Assembly: GCF_036116635.1 (NCBI RefSeq) | Contig: NZ_CP107995.1 | Coordinates: 4,402,001-4,466,000 of the forward strand | Origin: Amycolatopsis sp. NBC_00345 | GTDB taxonomy: Bacteria; Actinomycetota; Actinomycetes; Mycobacteriales; Pseudonocardiaceae | Reading direction: 5' to 3' | Length of the DNA stretch: 64,000 nucleotides | Part shown: positions 33,445 through 40,983 of the stretch, piece after piece | Numbering within the stretch: position 1 is the stretch's first letter | How the letters are laid out: every line of letters starts with the position of its first letter | Program-made: the position numbers and the translations under genes | Notes under the pieces: model-generated | What the model saw: the letters and a program-made list of their open reading frames with translations, nothing else | What the model was told of the DNA's origin: nothing | The model's database searches: none

Positions 33445-34242
33445 TCAGCGCAGCTTCCAGGCGGGCTTTCGCTTCTCCCGGAAAGCCGCCACCCCTTCGA
33501 CGACGTCCTCGGTGGTGAAGGCGAGGGCGAGCTGGGAACGCAACGCCTCCAGGGCGTCCGGCAGGCTCAGGTCCCGGGTGGCGTTGATGGCGTCCTTGCC
33601 CATGCGCATGAGCAACGGGGACTTGCCGGCGACCTTGCGCGCCCACGCCCGGACCTCGTCGTCGAAGCGATCGGCCGGGACCACCGCGTTGACGATGTTG
33701 AGCCGCAAGGCTTCCGTGGTGTCGATCGGCTCGCCGAGCATCATGAGCTCGTTGGCCTTCAGCCGGTCGACATTGCGGTAGATCAGGCTGGAGATCATGA
33801 ACGGGAAGACGCCCACGTTGATCTCGGGGCACCCGAACCGCACGCCTTCCCTGGCGATCACCAGGTCGCAGGCGAGGGCCACGCCGAACGCCCCGGCGAG
33901 GACGTCACCGCCGGCGGCGCAGATGACCGGCTTCCCCAGGCCCCCGATGGCCTGGTAGAGACGCGGGAACCGGTCCAGGCCCCGGTACTTCGTGATTGTG
34001 GCCGTGTCACCGGCGAAGGACTTCAGGTCGCCGCCGGCCGAGAACACCTTGTCGTGCGAGGAAGCCAGGACGACGACGCGAACGCGCTCGTCCTCCTTCG
34101 CCGACTCGAGCGCGGCCAGCAACTCGTCGAGCATCGCCTCGCTCAAGGCGTTGCGGGTGGCCGGAGAGTCCAGCGTCAGGTACGCCACGCCGTAGTCGTC
34201 GAGTTCCTGACGGACAAGATCCTTCGCCCCCGCCTCGTTCAT
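33445..34242 (-). CDS. Enoyl-CoA hydratase/isomerase-family protein
   Basis: A 265-residue crotonase: oxyanion motif KVFSAGGDLKSFAG and GDVLAGAFGVALACDLVIA, then FGCPEINVGVFPFMI. One glutamate (in CPEINVG, second catalytic position) is retained while the first is replaced by Gly/Val, which is common in isomerases and carnitinyl-type enzymes. The ATG at 34242 overlaps the stop of the quinone-oxidoreductase-type gene by four bases. It is probably a step in the same CoA-ester pathway regulated by the FadR-like sites, but the reaction is undefined. Confidence 0.85.
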   Translation of the reverse strand: MNEAGAKDLVRQELDDYGVAYLTLDSPATRNALSEAMLDELLAALESAKEDERVRVVVLASSHDKVFSAGGDLKSFAGDTATITKYRGLDRFPRLYQAIGGLGKPVICAAGGDVLAGAFGVALACDLVIAREGVRFGCPEINVGVFPFMISSLIYRNVDRLKANELMMLGEPIDTTEALRLNIVNAVVPADRFDDEVRAWARKVAGKSPLLMRMGKDAINATRDLSLPDALEALRSQLALAFTTEDVVEGVAAFREKRKPAWKLR

Positions 34243-35237
34243 CACACGATCCCTTCCGCCTCGGTACTGAGCACGATTTTTCCGAAGCCCCGGCCGCTTT
34301 CGAGGTATTCGTGCGCGTTCGCCGCCTGGGCCAACGGGAAGACCCGGTCGATCACCGGCGGCGGGACCTCGTGCTCCGCCCGCAACCGCAGCAGGCCTTC
34401 GAAATCGCGGGGGCTGCCCATCGTCGTGCCGAGCAGGTCGTACTGCCCGAAGTAGTACGGGCGGACGGCGAGCGTGGCCGCCTCGGCCCGCGAAGCACCG
34501 AGCACCACCAGCCGTCCGCCCGGGCGCAGGGCGGCGAGCGCGTCGGCCCAGGAGCCGACCGGGTCGAGGACAACGTCGAACCCCCGCCGTTGGGGTGACA
34601 GCGCGATGGCAGCCTCAACCCATCCCGGCTGGTCGTAACGAACCCCGCCCACCGCACCGAGTTCGCACGCGCCGGCGATCTTGGCCTCAGCCGAGGTGGT
34701 CACCACGACGCGGGCGCCGGCCGCCGACGCGAGAGAGACCGCCATCGTCGCCACTCCGCCGCCCGCACCGAGCACCAGCAACGACTCACCGGCGCGAAGC
34801 CGTCCCCTGGCGAACAGGGCGCGATACGTGGTCAGGCCCACGAGCGGCAACGCGGCCGCTTCGGCCCACGTCAGGGCGGGCGGTTTCGGGAAGACGCAAT
34901 CGCGCGGCACACGCACTTTCTCCGCGTAGGTGCCGTGCCGCCGGTCCCCGAGGATTTCCCAGTCCGGGCCCGGCGCCGACTCGTCGTCACCCCACCGAAG
35001 CGAAGGGAGCACCAGCACCTCGGCGCCGGTCTCGACGTTGATGCCCGCCCCATCGGCACCCGGGACATGGGGCAAGGGAGAGCTGTATTGCCCGCGACGG
35101 ACCAGGACGTCATGCCAGTTGAGCGCGGCCGCGCGCAGCTCGATCACCGCGTGGTCCCGGTCCGGCCCGGGGTCGGGCACCTCGGCCGTCTCGAGCACGT
35201 CCGGCCCGCCGTATCGTCGTTGAACCGCCGCACGCAT
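34242..35237 (-). CDS. Zinc-free medium-chain dehydrogenase (quinone oxidoreductase-like)
   Basis: The 331-residue MDR protein has an N-terminal GroES-like part (MRAAVQRRYGGPDVLE, ALNWHDVLVRRGQY) and an NADP-binding LVLGAGGGVATMAVSLA region near residue 165. The zinc-ligand cysteines of alcohol dehydrogenases are absent, so it is of the quinone oxidoreductase/enoyl reductase type. It likely reduces an activated double bond with NADPH, for example an enoyl- or dienoyl-CoA. It is translationally coupled to the crotonase downstream and follows an F420-type gene by 5 bases. Confidence 0.82.
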   Translation of the reverse strand: MRAAVQRRYGGPDVLETAEVPDPGPDRDHAVIELRAAALNWHDVLVRRGQYSSPLPHVPGADGAGINVETGAEVLVLPSLRWGDDESAPGPDWEILGDRRHGTYAEKVRVPRDCVFPKPPALTWAEAAALPLVGLTTYRALFARGRLRAGESLLVLGAGGGVATMAVSLASAAGARVVVTTSAEAKIAGACELGAVGGVRYDQPGWVEAAIALSPQRRGFDVVLDPVGSWADALAALRPGGRLVVLGASRAEAATLAVRPYYFGQYDLLGTTMGSPRDFEGLLRLRAEHEVPPPVIDRVFPLAQAANAHEYLESGRGFGKIVLSTEAEGIV

Positions 35238-35242
35238 CGGAT

Positions 35243-36196
35243 TCAGCCCCGTCCACCGGAGGTGTCCAGCCGGCTCCGGACCTCCCCGGCCATCTCGATC
35301 CCGTCGTGCACCGACTCGGCGGCGACCACCAGGGTCAAGTGCCGGGCGCCCGCGGCGACGTACGGCTTCAACGCCGCGGCGACCGTGGCGGGCGTCCCGG
35401 CCGCGGTGAGGTGCCGGAACTTCTCCGGAGGAAGGTTGTACAGCGACTGCATCCGCTCGCCGAGCAGCCGCCGGGCCGTCAGGTCGTCACGGCCCAGGCC
35501 CACCCACATGCTGAGGCCGAACCAGGAAACCTGACGATCCCGTTCCGCCGCGGCCGCCCGGATCTTCTCGACCGTCTCGCCGAATCGCCTGGCCGAGCAG
35601 AAGATCCCCATCCAGCCATCACCGTGTTCAGCCGTGCGCCGCACCGCCACGTCACCGGAGCCGCCGATCACGATCGGCACTCGCGGCGCCGGCGCGGGCA
35701 GGATCCGCGCGTCCCGCAGGCGGAAGAACTCGCCCTCGTGCTCGATCGGCTCACCGCCGGCCAGGCGCCGCAGCACACCCAGGCTCTCGTCCAGCCGGCG
35801 GCCGCGCGTGGCCGGGTCGATCCCTGCGTTCGCGACCTCGCCGCGGTCCTCGCCGCCGACGCCGGCCCCGAGCACCAGACGTCCGGGCGCGATCTGGGAC
35901 AGCGTGGCCACTTGGCGCGCGGCCACCATGGGATGGCGCAGCGCCAGCTGGTAGACGCCGAGGACGGCGCGCAGCGAATCGTGCCCGGCCAGGATCGACG
36001 TCGCGGCGACCATCCCGTCGAACCCCGCACCGCCGTGGAAGCTGATGTGGTCGCCGACCGTGACGTGCCCCAGCCCGGTTTCGGCGATGTGGTTCAGGAT
36101 CCCGCGGCGCTTCGCCCCGTCGGCGATGAGCAGCTCGTCGTTCAACGCCACGCCGACTTCGAGGGCCGGTTCGTCCTGGCCCGGGCTCGTTGTCAT
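35243..36196 (-). CDS. LLM-family (luciferase-like, probably F420-dependent) oxidoreductase
   Basis: A 317-residue TIM-barrel protein of the bacterial luciferase-like family: GLGHVTVGDHISFHGG near the N-terminus, LGAGVGGEDRGE, and the conserved VPIVIGGSGDVAVRRTAEHGDGW block. Single-component members in actinobacteria generally use coenzyme F420 rather than FMN. It may dehydrogenate or reduce a pathway intermediate, or act as a monooxygenase. The ATG at 36196 is preceded by a FadR-like operator (36245-36255), so it heads the leftward transcription unit 36196-33445. Confidence 0.85.
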   Translation of the reverse strand: MTTSPGQDEPALEVGVALNDELLIADGAKRRGILNHIAETGLGHVTVGDHISFHGGAGFDGMVAATSILAGHDSLRAVLGVYQLALRHPMVAARQVATLSQIAPGRLVLGAGVGGEDRGEVANAGIDPATRGRRLDESLGVLRRLAGGEPIEHEGEFFRLRDARILPAPAPRVPIVIGGSGDVAVRRTAEHGDGWMGIFCSARRFGETVEKIRAAAAERDRQVSWFGLSMWVGLGRDDLTARRLLGERMQSLYNLPPEKFRHLTAAGTPATVAAALKPYVAAGARHLTLVVAAESVHDGIEMAGEVRSRLDTSGGRG

Positions 36197-36244
36197 GCTG
36201 CTGCCCCTCTCCCCGGCCCCGGCCGGGGAAGCCAGCTCTCCAAA

Positions 36245-36255
36245 TGGCCTGACCA
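36245..36255. promoter_or_regulatory. FadR-like operator TGGCCTGACCA
   Basis: The element lies 49 bases upstream of the LLM-family gene and inside the short gap that follows the nitronate-monooxygenase-like gene. It differs by one base from TGGTCTGACCA and is flanked by AAA on both sides. Confidence 0.5.
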
Positions 36256-36264
36256 AACATACCA

Positions 36265-37314
36265 TTACACCGTGACGCTCCCGAGCCGCGCCGCCAGGGA
36301 CCGCAGAATTTCGGCCGCCTCGGCCGCCATCCGGGGGACGAACTCGGCGACGTCCACGAGGTCGTGGATCGCGGCCGCCACCTGCCCGGTCATGACCAGG
36401 CTGTCCGTGACATCACCCTCGGTCTGCGCCCGCTGCATCGACTCGATCTTCCACCGGGTCAGCTCGACCTGGTCCACCTCCTCGGCGCCGCTGTGCGGCC
36501 CGGCCGCCTCGGTCAGCCGCCGGGACGCCGCGTTCCGCAGGCCGCGGCAAGGGCCGTACACGCCGTCGAACGCGACATCGTCACCCTCTTCCGCGTCCAG
36601 CAGTGCCTGGATATACGCGGGATGCCAGTCGGAGTTGGCGGTACTGGTGATGAAACGCGTCCCCATGGCGACCCCCTCGGCGCCGAGCGCGAGGGCGGCG
36701 GCGAGCCCGCGGGCGTCCCGGGCCCCGCCGGTCAGCAGCACCGGCACGTCAACCGCTTCGGTGACGTTCGGGAGGAGGACAAACGTGTGCACCGCCTTGC
36801 TCGGGGCGTGGCCGCCCATCTCGAACCCCGCCGCGATCACGACGTCCACGCCCGCCGCCGCGGCTTTGACCGCCTGCCGCGTCGAACCCACCTTGTGCTG
36901 GTGCACCAGGCCCGCGTCCTTGATCGCGGCGACGTAAGGACCGGGGAAGCCGGCCGAGGTCGTCAGCACGCGCAGCCGCCGCGCGATCGCCGGATCGGCT
37001 TCCCTGACTTCGAGCGCCGTCCGGATATACGCGTCAGTGAACGGGAGCACCTTCCCTTTGCTGTCGACTCCGACCGGGATGTTCACCGCGAACGGCCGGT
37101 CCGTGAGCGAGGCGCACTCTTCGATGTGGGCGCGGAAGGTGCGCGCGCCTGCCGCGATGTCCTCGGGCATGCCCGGCATCGACACAGTGCCGAGGCCGCC
37201 CGCTTCGGACACGGCGGCGGCGAGCTTCGGAGTACGGAACGGCCCCAGTCCCTCCTGGACGATCGGGTGCTCGATACCGACGAGGCGGGTGTAGCGGTTG
37301 ACGATCGGCGACAA
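36265..37314 (-). CDS. Nitronate monooxygenase / enoyl-reductase-like flavoprotein (NPD family)
   Basis: The 349-residue protein is a 2-nitropropane-dioxygenase-type FMN TIM barrel: an N-terminal GIEHPIVQEGLGPFRTPKLAAAVSEAGGLG (split by the substrate loop), AGFEMGGHAPSKA, LLTGGARDARGLAAALALGAEGVAMGTRF for the FMN phosphate. The catalytic His lies in GGHAP. In actinobacterial CoA pathways such proteins can be FMN-dependent 2-enoyl-CoA reductases, as IpdC in steroid ring degradation, rather than nitronate oxygenases. It is divergent from the benzoyl-CoA-reductase-like operon, with which it may share regulation. Confidence 0.82.
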   Translation of the reverse strand: MSPIVNRYTRLVGIEHPIVQEGLGPFRTPKLAAAVSEAGGLGTVSMPGMPEDIAAGARTFRAHIEECASLTDRPFAVNIPVGVDSKGKVLPFTDAYIRTALEVREADPAIARRLRVLTTSAGFPGPYVAAIKDAGLVHQHKVGSTRQAVKAAAAGVDVVIAAGFEMGGHAPSKAVHTFVLLPNVTEAVDVPVLLTGGARDARGLAAALALGAEGVAMGTRFITSTANSDWHPAYIQALLDAEEGDDVAFDGVYGPCRGLRNAASRRLTEAAGPHSGAEEVDQVELTRWKIESMQRAQTEGDVTDSLVMTGQVAAAIHDLVDVAEFVPRMAAEAAEILRSLAARLGSVTV

Positions 37315-37344
37315 AACGGCCTCCTAGGCGATCCTGCAGACTCA

Positions 37345-37390
37345 CTACGTACATTGTGTCTCAGTTACACGACGCGTAGAGTATCTGACC
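37345..37390. promoter_or_regulatory. Divergent control region with nested inverted repeats
   Basis: In the 100-base gap between the flavoprotein gene and the benzoyl-CoA-reductase-like operon, CTACG (37345-37349) and CGTAG (37375-37379) enclose GTGT (37356-37359) and ACAC (37367-37370). A partial FadR-like half-site, ATCTGACCA, follows at 37383-37391. The repeats are good regulator sites, but they are not exactly concentric. Confidence 0.35.
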
Positions 37391-37414
37391 AAGCCCAGGA
37401 GAGGAACCACACTC

Positions 37415-38581
37415 ATGACCGACACGCCTTCCGAGGCCATGGAACGACTGGTCGGCGTGGCCCGCGATCCGCGCGCCTACATCGGGCGATGGCGGGCCGG
37501 GCACCCCGGCGGCGCCGTGCTCGCCATCCTGCCGATGAACTTTCCGCGGGAGCTCGCGCACGCGGCCGGCGCGCTGCCGGTGATCGTGCAGGACGACCAG
37601 GAGCCGATCACCGAAGGCCGGGCGCTGCTGGCCGAGTTCTACTGCGGGTACACGCGCAACCTGGCCGACCAGGTGGCGACCGGCCGGTTCGACGTCTACG
37701 ACGCCGTGTTCAGCGCCGACCACTGCATCCAGCTGATCGGCGCCACGGAGATCGCCCGGACCCTCAGGCCGGACACCACCGTTTTCCTCGGCATGCTGAA
37801 CTCGTCGATGAACGACTCGTGGGCCCCCGCCAAGGTCACGGAGACGATGGCGGAGATCCAGGCCGAAATCGAAAGGTTCACCGGAAACCCGGTCGGACGG
37901 GAAGAACTCGGCCGGAGCATCGAAGCCTACAACCGCGACCGACGCCTGATCCGGCAGCTGCTCGACACCCGCAGCGCGGGCGAGGCCGCGCTCAGCCCGG
38001 TCCAGCTGCAGGACATCATCGTCTCCAGCATGGTGATGGATCCCGTTGAGCACCATGCACTCCTGCTCGAAGCACTGGCCGGACTCCACGGCACCGAGCG
38101 CGACGACCGCGTGCGCGTGCACCTCTCCGGCCACCTCTGCCACGCACCACGACGCGAGCTGCTCGAGGTGATCGAAGACAGCGGGGCGATCGTGGTCGAC
38201 GACGATCTGTACCACGGAAAGCGTTACCTCTCCACGGATGTCGCGGAAGAGGGCGATCCGATCGCCGCGCTGGCCGGGTGGTACGCGCGGCGCAACGTCA
38301 CCATCCCGTGCCCGACCCGGGTGCAGCAGGATGCCGACTGGGACACCTACCTGCTCGACGCCGTCCGGCACAGCGGCGCCGAAGCGGTCATCCACCTCGT
38401 GCCGAAGTTCTGCGAGCCGCACATGCTCTACTACCCCGAACTTCGCAAAGCCCTTGATGCGGCGGACATTCCGCAGTTGCAACTCGAGACCGAGCACGAG
38501 GGCATGCCGCTGGAATCCTTCCGCACCCGTATCGAAGCGCTGGTCGAGCGCACCCTCCGCCGCCGGCCCGTCCACGTCTGA
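37415..38581 (+). CDS. BcrC/HgdB-like subunit of a benzoyl-CoA reductase/2-hydroxyacyl-CoA dehydratase
   Basis: The 388-residue protein belongs to the BcrC/BadD/HgdB family. Conserved cysteines suited to [4Fe-4S] ligation appear at about Cys77 (EFYCGYTRN), Cys104 (SADHCIQL) and near the C-terminus (PKFCEPHMLYYP), and the start AILPMNFPRELAHAAGALPV is typical. With the next gene it would form the heterodimer that binds the CoA ester and carries out ATP-driven one-electron chemistry: ring reduction of an aryl-CoA or dehydration of a 2-hydroxyacyl-CoA. A 26-base gap separates it from the larger subunit gene. The ATG follows AGGAGAGG. Confidence 0.82.
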   Translation: MTDTPSEAMERLVGVARDPRAYIGRWRAGHPGGAVLAILPMNFPRELAHAAGALPVIVQDDQEPITEGRALLAEFYCGYTRNLADQVATGRFDVYDAVFSADHCIQLIGATEIARTLRPDTTVFLGMLNSSMNDSWAPAKVTETMAEIQAEIERFTGNPVGREELGRSIEAYNRDRRLIRQLLDTRSAGEAALSPVQLQDIIVSSMVMDPVEHHALLLEALAGLHGTERDDRVRVHLSGHLCHAPRRELLEVIEDSGAIVVDDDLYHGKRYLSTDVAEEGDPIAALAGWYARRNVTIPCPTRVQQDADWDTYLLDAVRHSGAEAVIHLVPKFCEPHMLYYPELRKALDAADIPQLQLETEHEGMPLESFRTRIEALVERTLRRRPVHV

Positions 38582-38607
38582 GCCATCAACCACGGGAGAC
38601 GACCGAA

Positions 38608-39978
38608 ATGCTGGGAAGTATCGAAAAGCCCGTCGAGGACAAGAGCAACCGGCTCGGCATGACGCGGGTCGGCGGCCAGATGATCGCCGACTACTGGGAA
38701 GACCTGTTCACCGCGCGTGAGCGAGGCAAGCAGATCGTCTGGTACAACGGCGGCGCGCTCAACCCGATGTTCCAGGCCGCCGGACTGGCCTGGTGCCACG
38801 GCGAGGCGTTCGCGGCCCGCCTCGCGGCGCAGCGGCTCGAAGGACCGGCTCAGCTGGCCGGCGCGGAATACGGCTACAACGCCGAGCTGTGCTCGTATTC
38901 CCGCACACACCTCGGCTGCTCCGTACTGACGCTGCAAGGCACCGAAGGCGACCAGACCGGCGTTGTCGGCGTGCACGACCAGGAGGTGCTCGCGGCGAAA
39001 CTGCCCGCGCCGGACTTCTTCGTCAACAACTACGCGGGCTGCAGCACGGGCCAGCAATGGGACGGGATCTCCTATCGCGTCTTCGGCAAGCAGCTCCCGA
39101 TCTTCAACATCTCCCACCCCTTCCTCTGGGGCAACAAGCCGGATTCCGGTTACCTGCGGGGCGCGGAGTGGGAGCAGGCCTCCCAGTTCGTCGCGAGCCA
39201 GCTGCGCGAACTCATCGGATTCCTCGAGCACCAGACCGGCCGCCCGTTCGACTACGACGCGCTGAGCGAAAGCATGACCTACATCAAACGGGCCGCCGAG
39301 CTTCGCCGGGAAGGCCTTGACCTGTGCAAGGCCAAGCCCGCCCCGGCCACCTTCTGGGACTGGATCGCCAGCGTCGCGCCGATCAACTTCCTCCCGGGAA
39401 GCCAGGCCCTGGTCGACTACTTCGCCGACGTGCGCGACGAAATCCAGGGCCGGATCGACCACGGGGTCTCCGCGGTCAAGGACGAGAAGTACCGCCTTTA
39501 CTTCGACGGCATCATGAACTGGAACAAGCTCGGCTACCTGTCCCGCAAGTTCGCCGAGCACGGCGTCGCGGTGCTGGCCGGACGCTACATCCAGAACGCG
39601 TTCTGGCAGGAGCCGCACCTGATCGACACCAGCGACCCGATCCTGGGCATGGCCCAGCACTACCTCCTCTGCCCCACCAACCACGGCGTGAAAACGCTGG
39701 AGCACCTGGCTTTGCGCGACTGCGAGGACTACGACCTCGACGGCCTCGTGTTCCATTCCACGCGCACGTGCCGCGCCTTCACCGGACCACAGCGGCTGCT
39801 GGCCAAGGCCGCGCAGGACAAGCTCGGCCTCCCGTCCATCTTCTTCGAGGGCGACGTCGCGGACGCGTCGTTCTACAAGGACGGCATCCTGGAGAGCCGG
39901 CTCGTGGCCATGCTGGAAGCGATCGACGTGCGCCGCGAGCGCGGAGCGCTGCCCGACGGGTTCAGCGCGTTCGCATGA
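38608..39978 (+). CDS. BcrB/HgdA-like subunit of a benzoyl-CoA reductase/2-hydroxyacyl-CoA dehydratase
   Basis: The 456-residue partner subunit has candidate Fe-S cysteines at 63 (LAWCHGEAF), 95 (AELCSYSRTHLG) and 144 (NYAGCSTGQQWDG), plus HSTRTCRAFTGPQ near the C-terminus. The pieces VWYNGGALNPMFQAAGL, CSYSRTHLG and NNYAGCS recall BcrB/BadE of benzoyl-CoA reductases more than HgdA of amino-acid fermenters, in my reading, but the two families are hard to tell apart by eye. Its stop codon overlaps the activator start (ATGA). The length, 456 against roughly 430, is in the family range. Confidence 0.82.
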   Translation: MLGSIEKPVEDKSNRLGMTRVGGQMIADYWEDLFTARERGKQIVWYNGGALNPMFQAAGLAWCHGEAFAARLAAQRLEGPAQLAGAEYGYNAELCSYSRTHLGCSVLTLQGTEGDQTGVVGVHDQEVLAAKLPAPDFFVNNYAGCSTGQQWDGISYRVFGKQLPIFNISHPFLWGNKPDSGYLRGAEWEQASQFVASQLRELIGFLEHQTGRPFDYDALSESMTYIKRAAELRREGLDLCKAKPAPATFWDWIASVAPINFLPGSQALVDYFADVRDEIQGRIDHGVSAVKDEKYRLYFDGIMNWNKLGYLSRKFAEHGVAVLAGRYIQNAFWQEPHLIDTSDPILGMAQHYLLCPTNHGVKTLEHLALRDCEDYDLDGLVFHSTRTCRAFTGPQRLLAKAAQDKLGLPSIFFEGDVADASFYKDGILESRLVAMLEAIDVRRERGALPDGFSAFA

Positions 39979-40910
39979 CCGGCTACCACCTCGGCGTCGA
40001 CCTGGGCTCGACCACCGCGAAGGCCGTGGTCGTCGACGACCGCGGCGCGATGCTCGGCACGAGCGTCGTCCAGATGGGCGCGGTCAGCCGGCCGGGCATG
40101 CAGCGGGCCGTCGACTCGGCGCTGGCGGAGGCCGGGATCGGCGAAGCGGAGCTCTCGGGAACGGTGTCGACCGGGTACGGGCGCAAGCTCGTGCCCGGCG
40201 TGCACCGCACCTTCACCGAGATCACCTGTCACGCCAGGGGTACTGCGGCGATGTGCCCCGGCGTCAAGCTGATCATCGACATCGGCGGCCAGGACAGCAA
40301 GGCGATCACCGTCGACGAGAGCGGCTTGGTCAACGACTTCGCCATGAACGACCGATGCGCGAGCGGCACCGGCCGCTTCTACGAGGTGCTCGCGCGAGCG
40401 CTCGAATGCGACATCGAGCGCCTGGGCGAGCTGGCGTTGCAGGGCACGGCCGACCTCGAAGTCAGCAGCATGTGCGCGACCTTCGCCGAGACCGAGATCG
40501 TCTCGATGCTCGCGCAGGGGCTGCCCACCGCGGACATCGCGGCCTCGGTGCACCGCGCGGTCGCCGGGCGGACGCTGGCTCTGGTGTCCCAGGTCGGGCG
40601 GCACGCTCCGGTGGTCATGACCGGTGGTGTGGCCCGGAATCCCGCCGCGGTGGACTTCCTGGCGAGCGCGCTCCGGCTGGAGGTCCGGGTGCCCGCGCAT
40701 CCGCAGATCACCGGGGCCTACGGGGCGGCGTTGCTGGCCCTCGAATCAGCCGGCCGGCCGAGCACCCCCAGCCTGCCCGGGGACGCGGACACCGAGATCC
40801 CGTTGTTCCCGGACGCCCATTCCGCCGCCGGCCACTCCTGCGCCGGCTGCGACGGCACCGCCGGCGGAGCGGTACACCTCGGAGCGTCGATCGCGATTCG
40901 CCGGCCCTGA
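39975..40910 (+). CDS. ATPase activator of the reductase/dehydratase (HgdC/BcrD family)
   Basis: The 311-residue ASKHA-fold ATPase has GVDLGSTTAKAVVVD at the N-terminus, the [4Fe-4S]-bridging cysteines Cys128 (MNDRCASGTGRFYE) and Cys167 (SSMCATFAETEIVS), and GGVARNPAA near residue 220. These match HgdC, whose homodimer holds one cluster between subunits and fires single electrons using ATP. Class I benzoyl-CoA reductases normally have two different ATPase subunits; only one is here, so it would work as a homodimer. The last 45 residues add a tail with HSCAGCDG, a CxxC not usual in the family. Confidence 0.85.
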   Translation: MTGYHLGVDLGSTTAKAVVVDDRGAMLGTSVVQMGAVSRPGMQRAVDSALAEAGIGEAELSGTVSTGYGRKLVPGVHRTFTEITCHARGTAAMCPGVKLIIDIGGQDSKAITVDESGLVNDFAMNDRCASGTGRFYEVLARALECDIERLGELALQGTADLEVSSMCATFAETEIVSMLAQGLPTADIAASVHRAVAGRTLALVSQVGRHAPVVMTGGVARNPAAVDFLASALRLEVRVPAHPQITGAYGAALLALESAGRPSTPSLPGDADTEIPLFPDAHSAAGHSCAGCDGTAGGAVHLGASIAIRRP

Positions 40911-40929
40911 GCGGCGGCCACGTCCTGAT

Positions 40930-40981
40930 ACAGGACAAAGCGGTGGGGCCCCACGGCGTGGGCCCCACCGCTTTGTCCTGT
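40930..40981. terminator. Long GC-rich hairpin, bidirectional terminator
   Basis: A near-perfect inverted repeat of about 22-24 base pairs (ACAGGACAAAGCGGTGGGGC... pairing with its complement up to base 40981) with a very short loop lies between the convergent activator and hydrolase genes. One unpaired C sits near the loop. The symmetric stem, flanked by both stop codons, should end transcription from either side. Confidence 0.85.
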
Positions 40982-40983
40982 GC

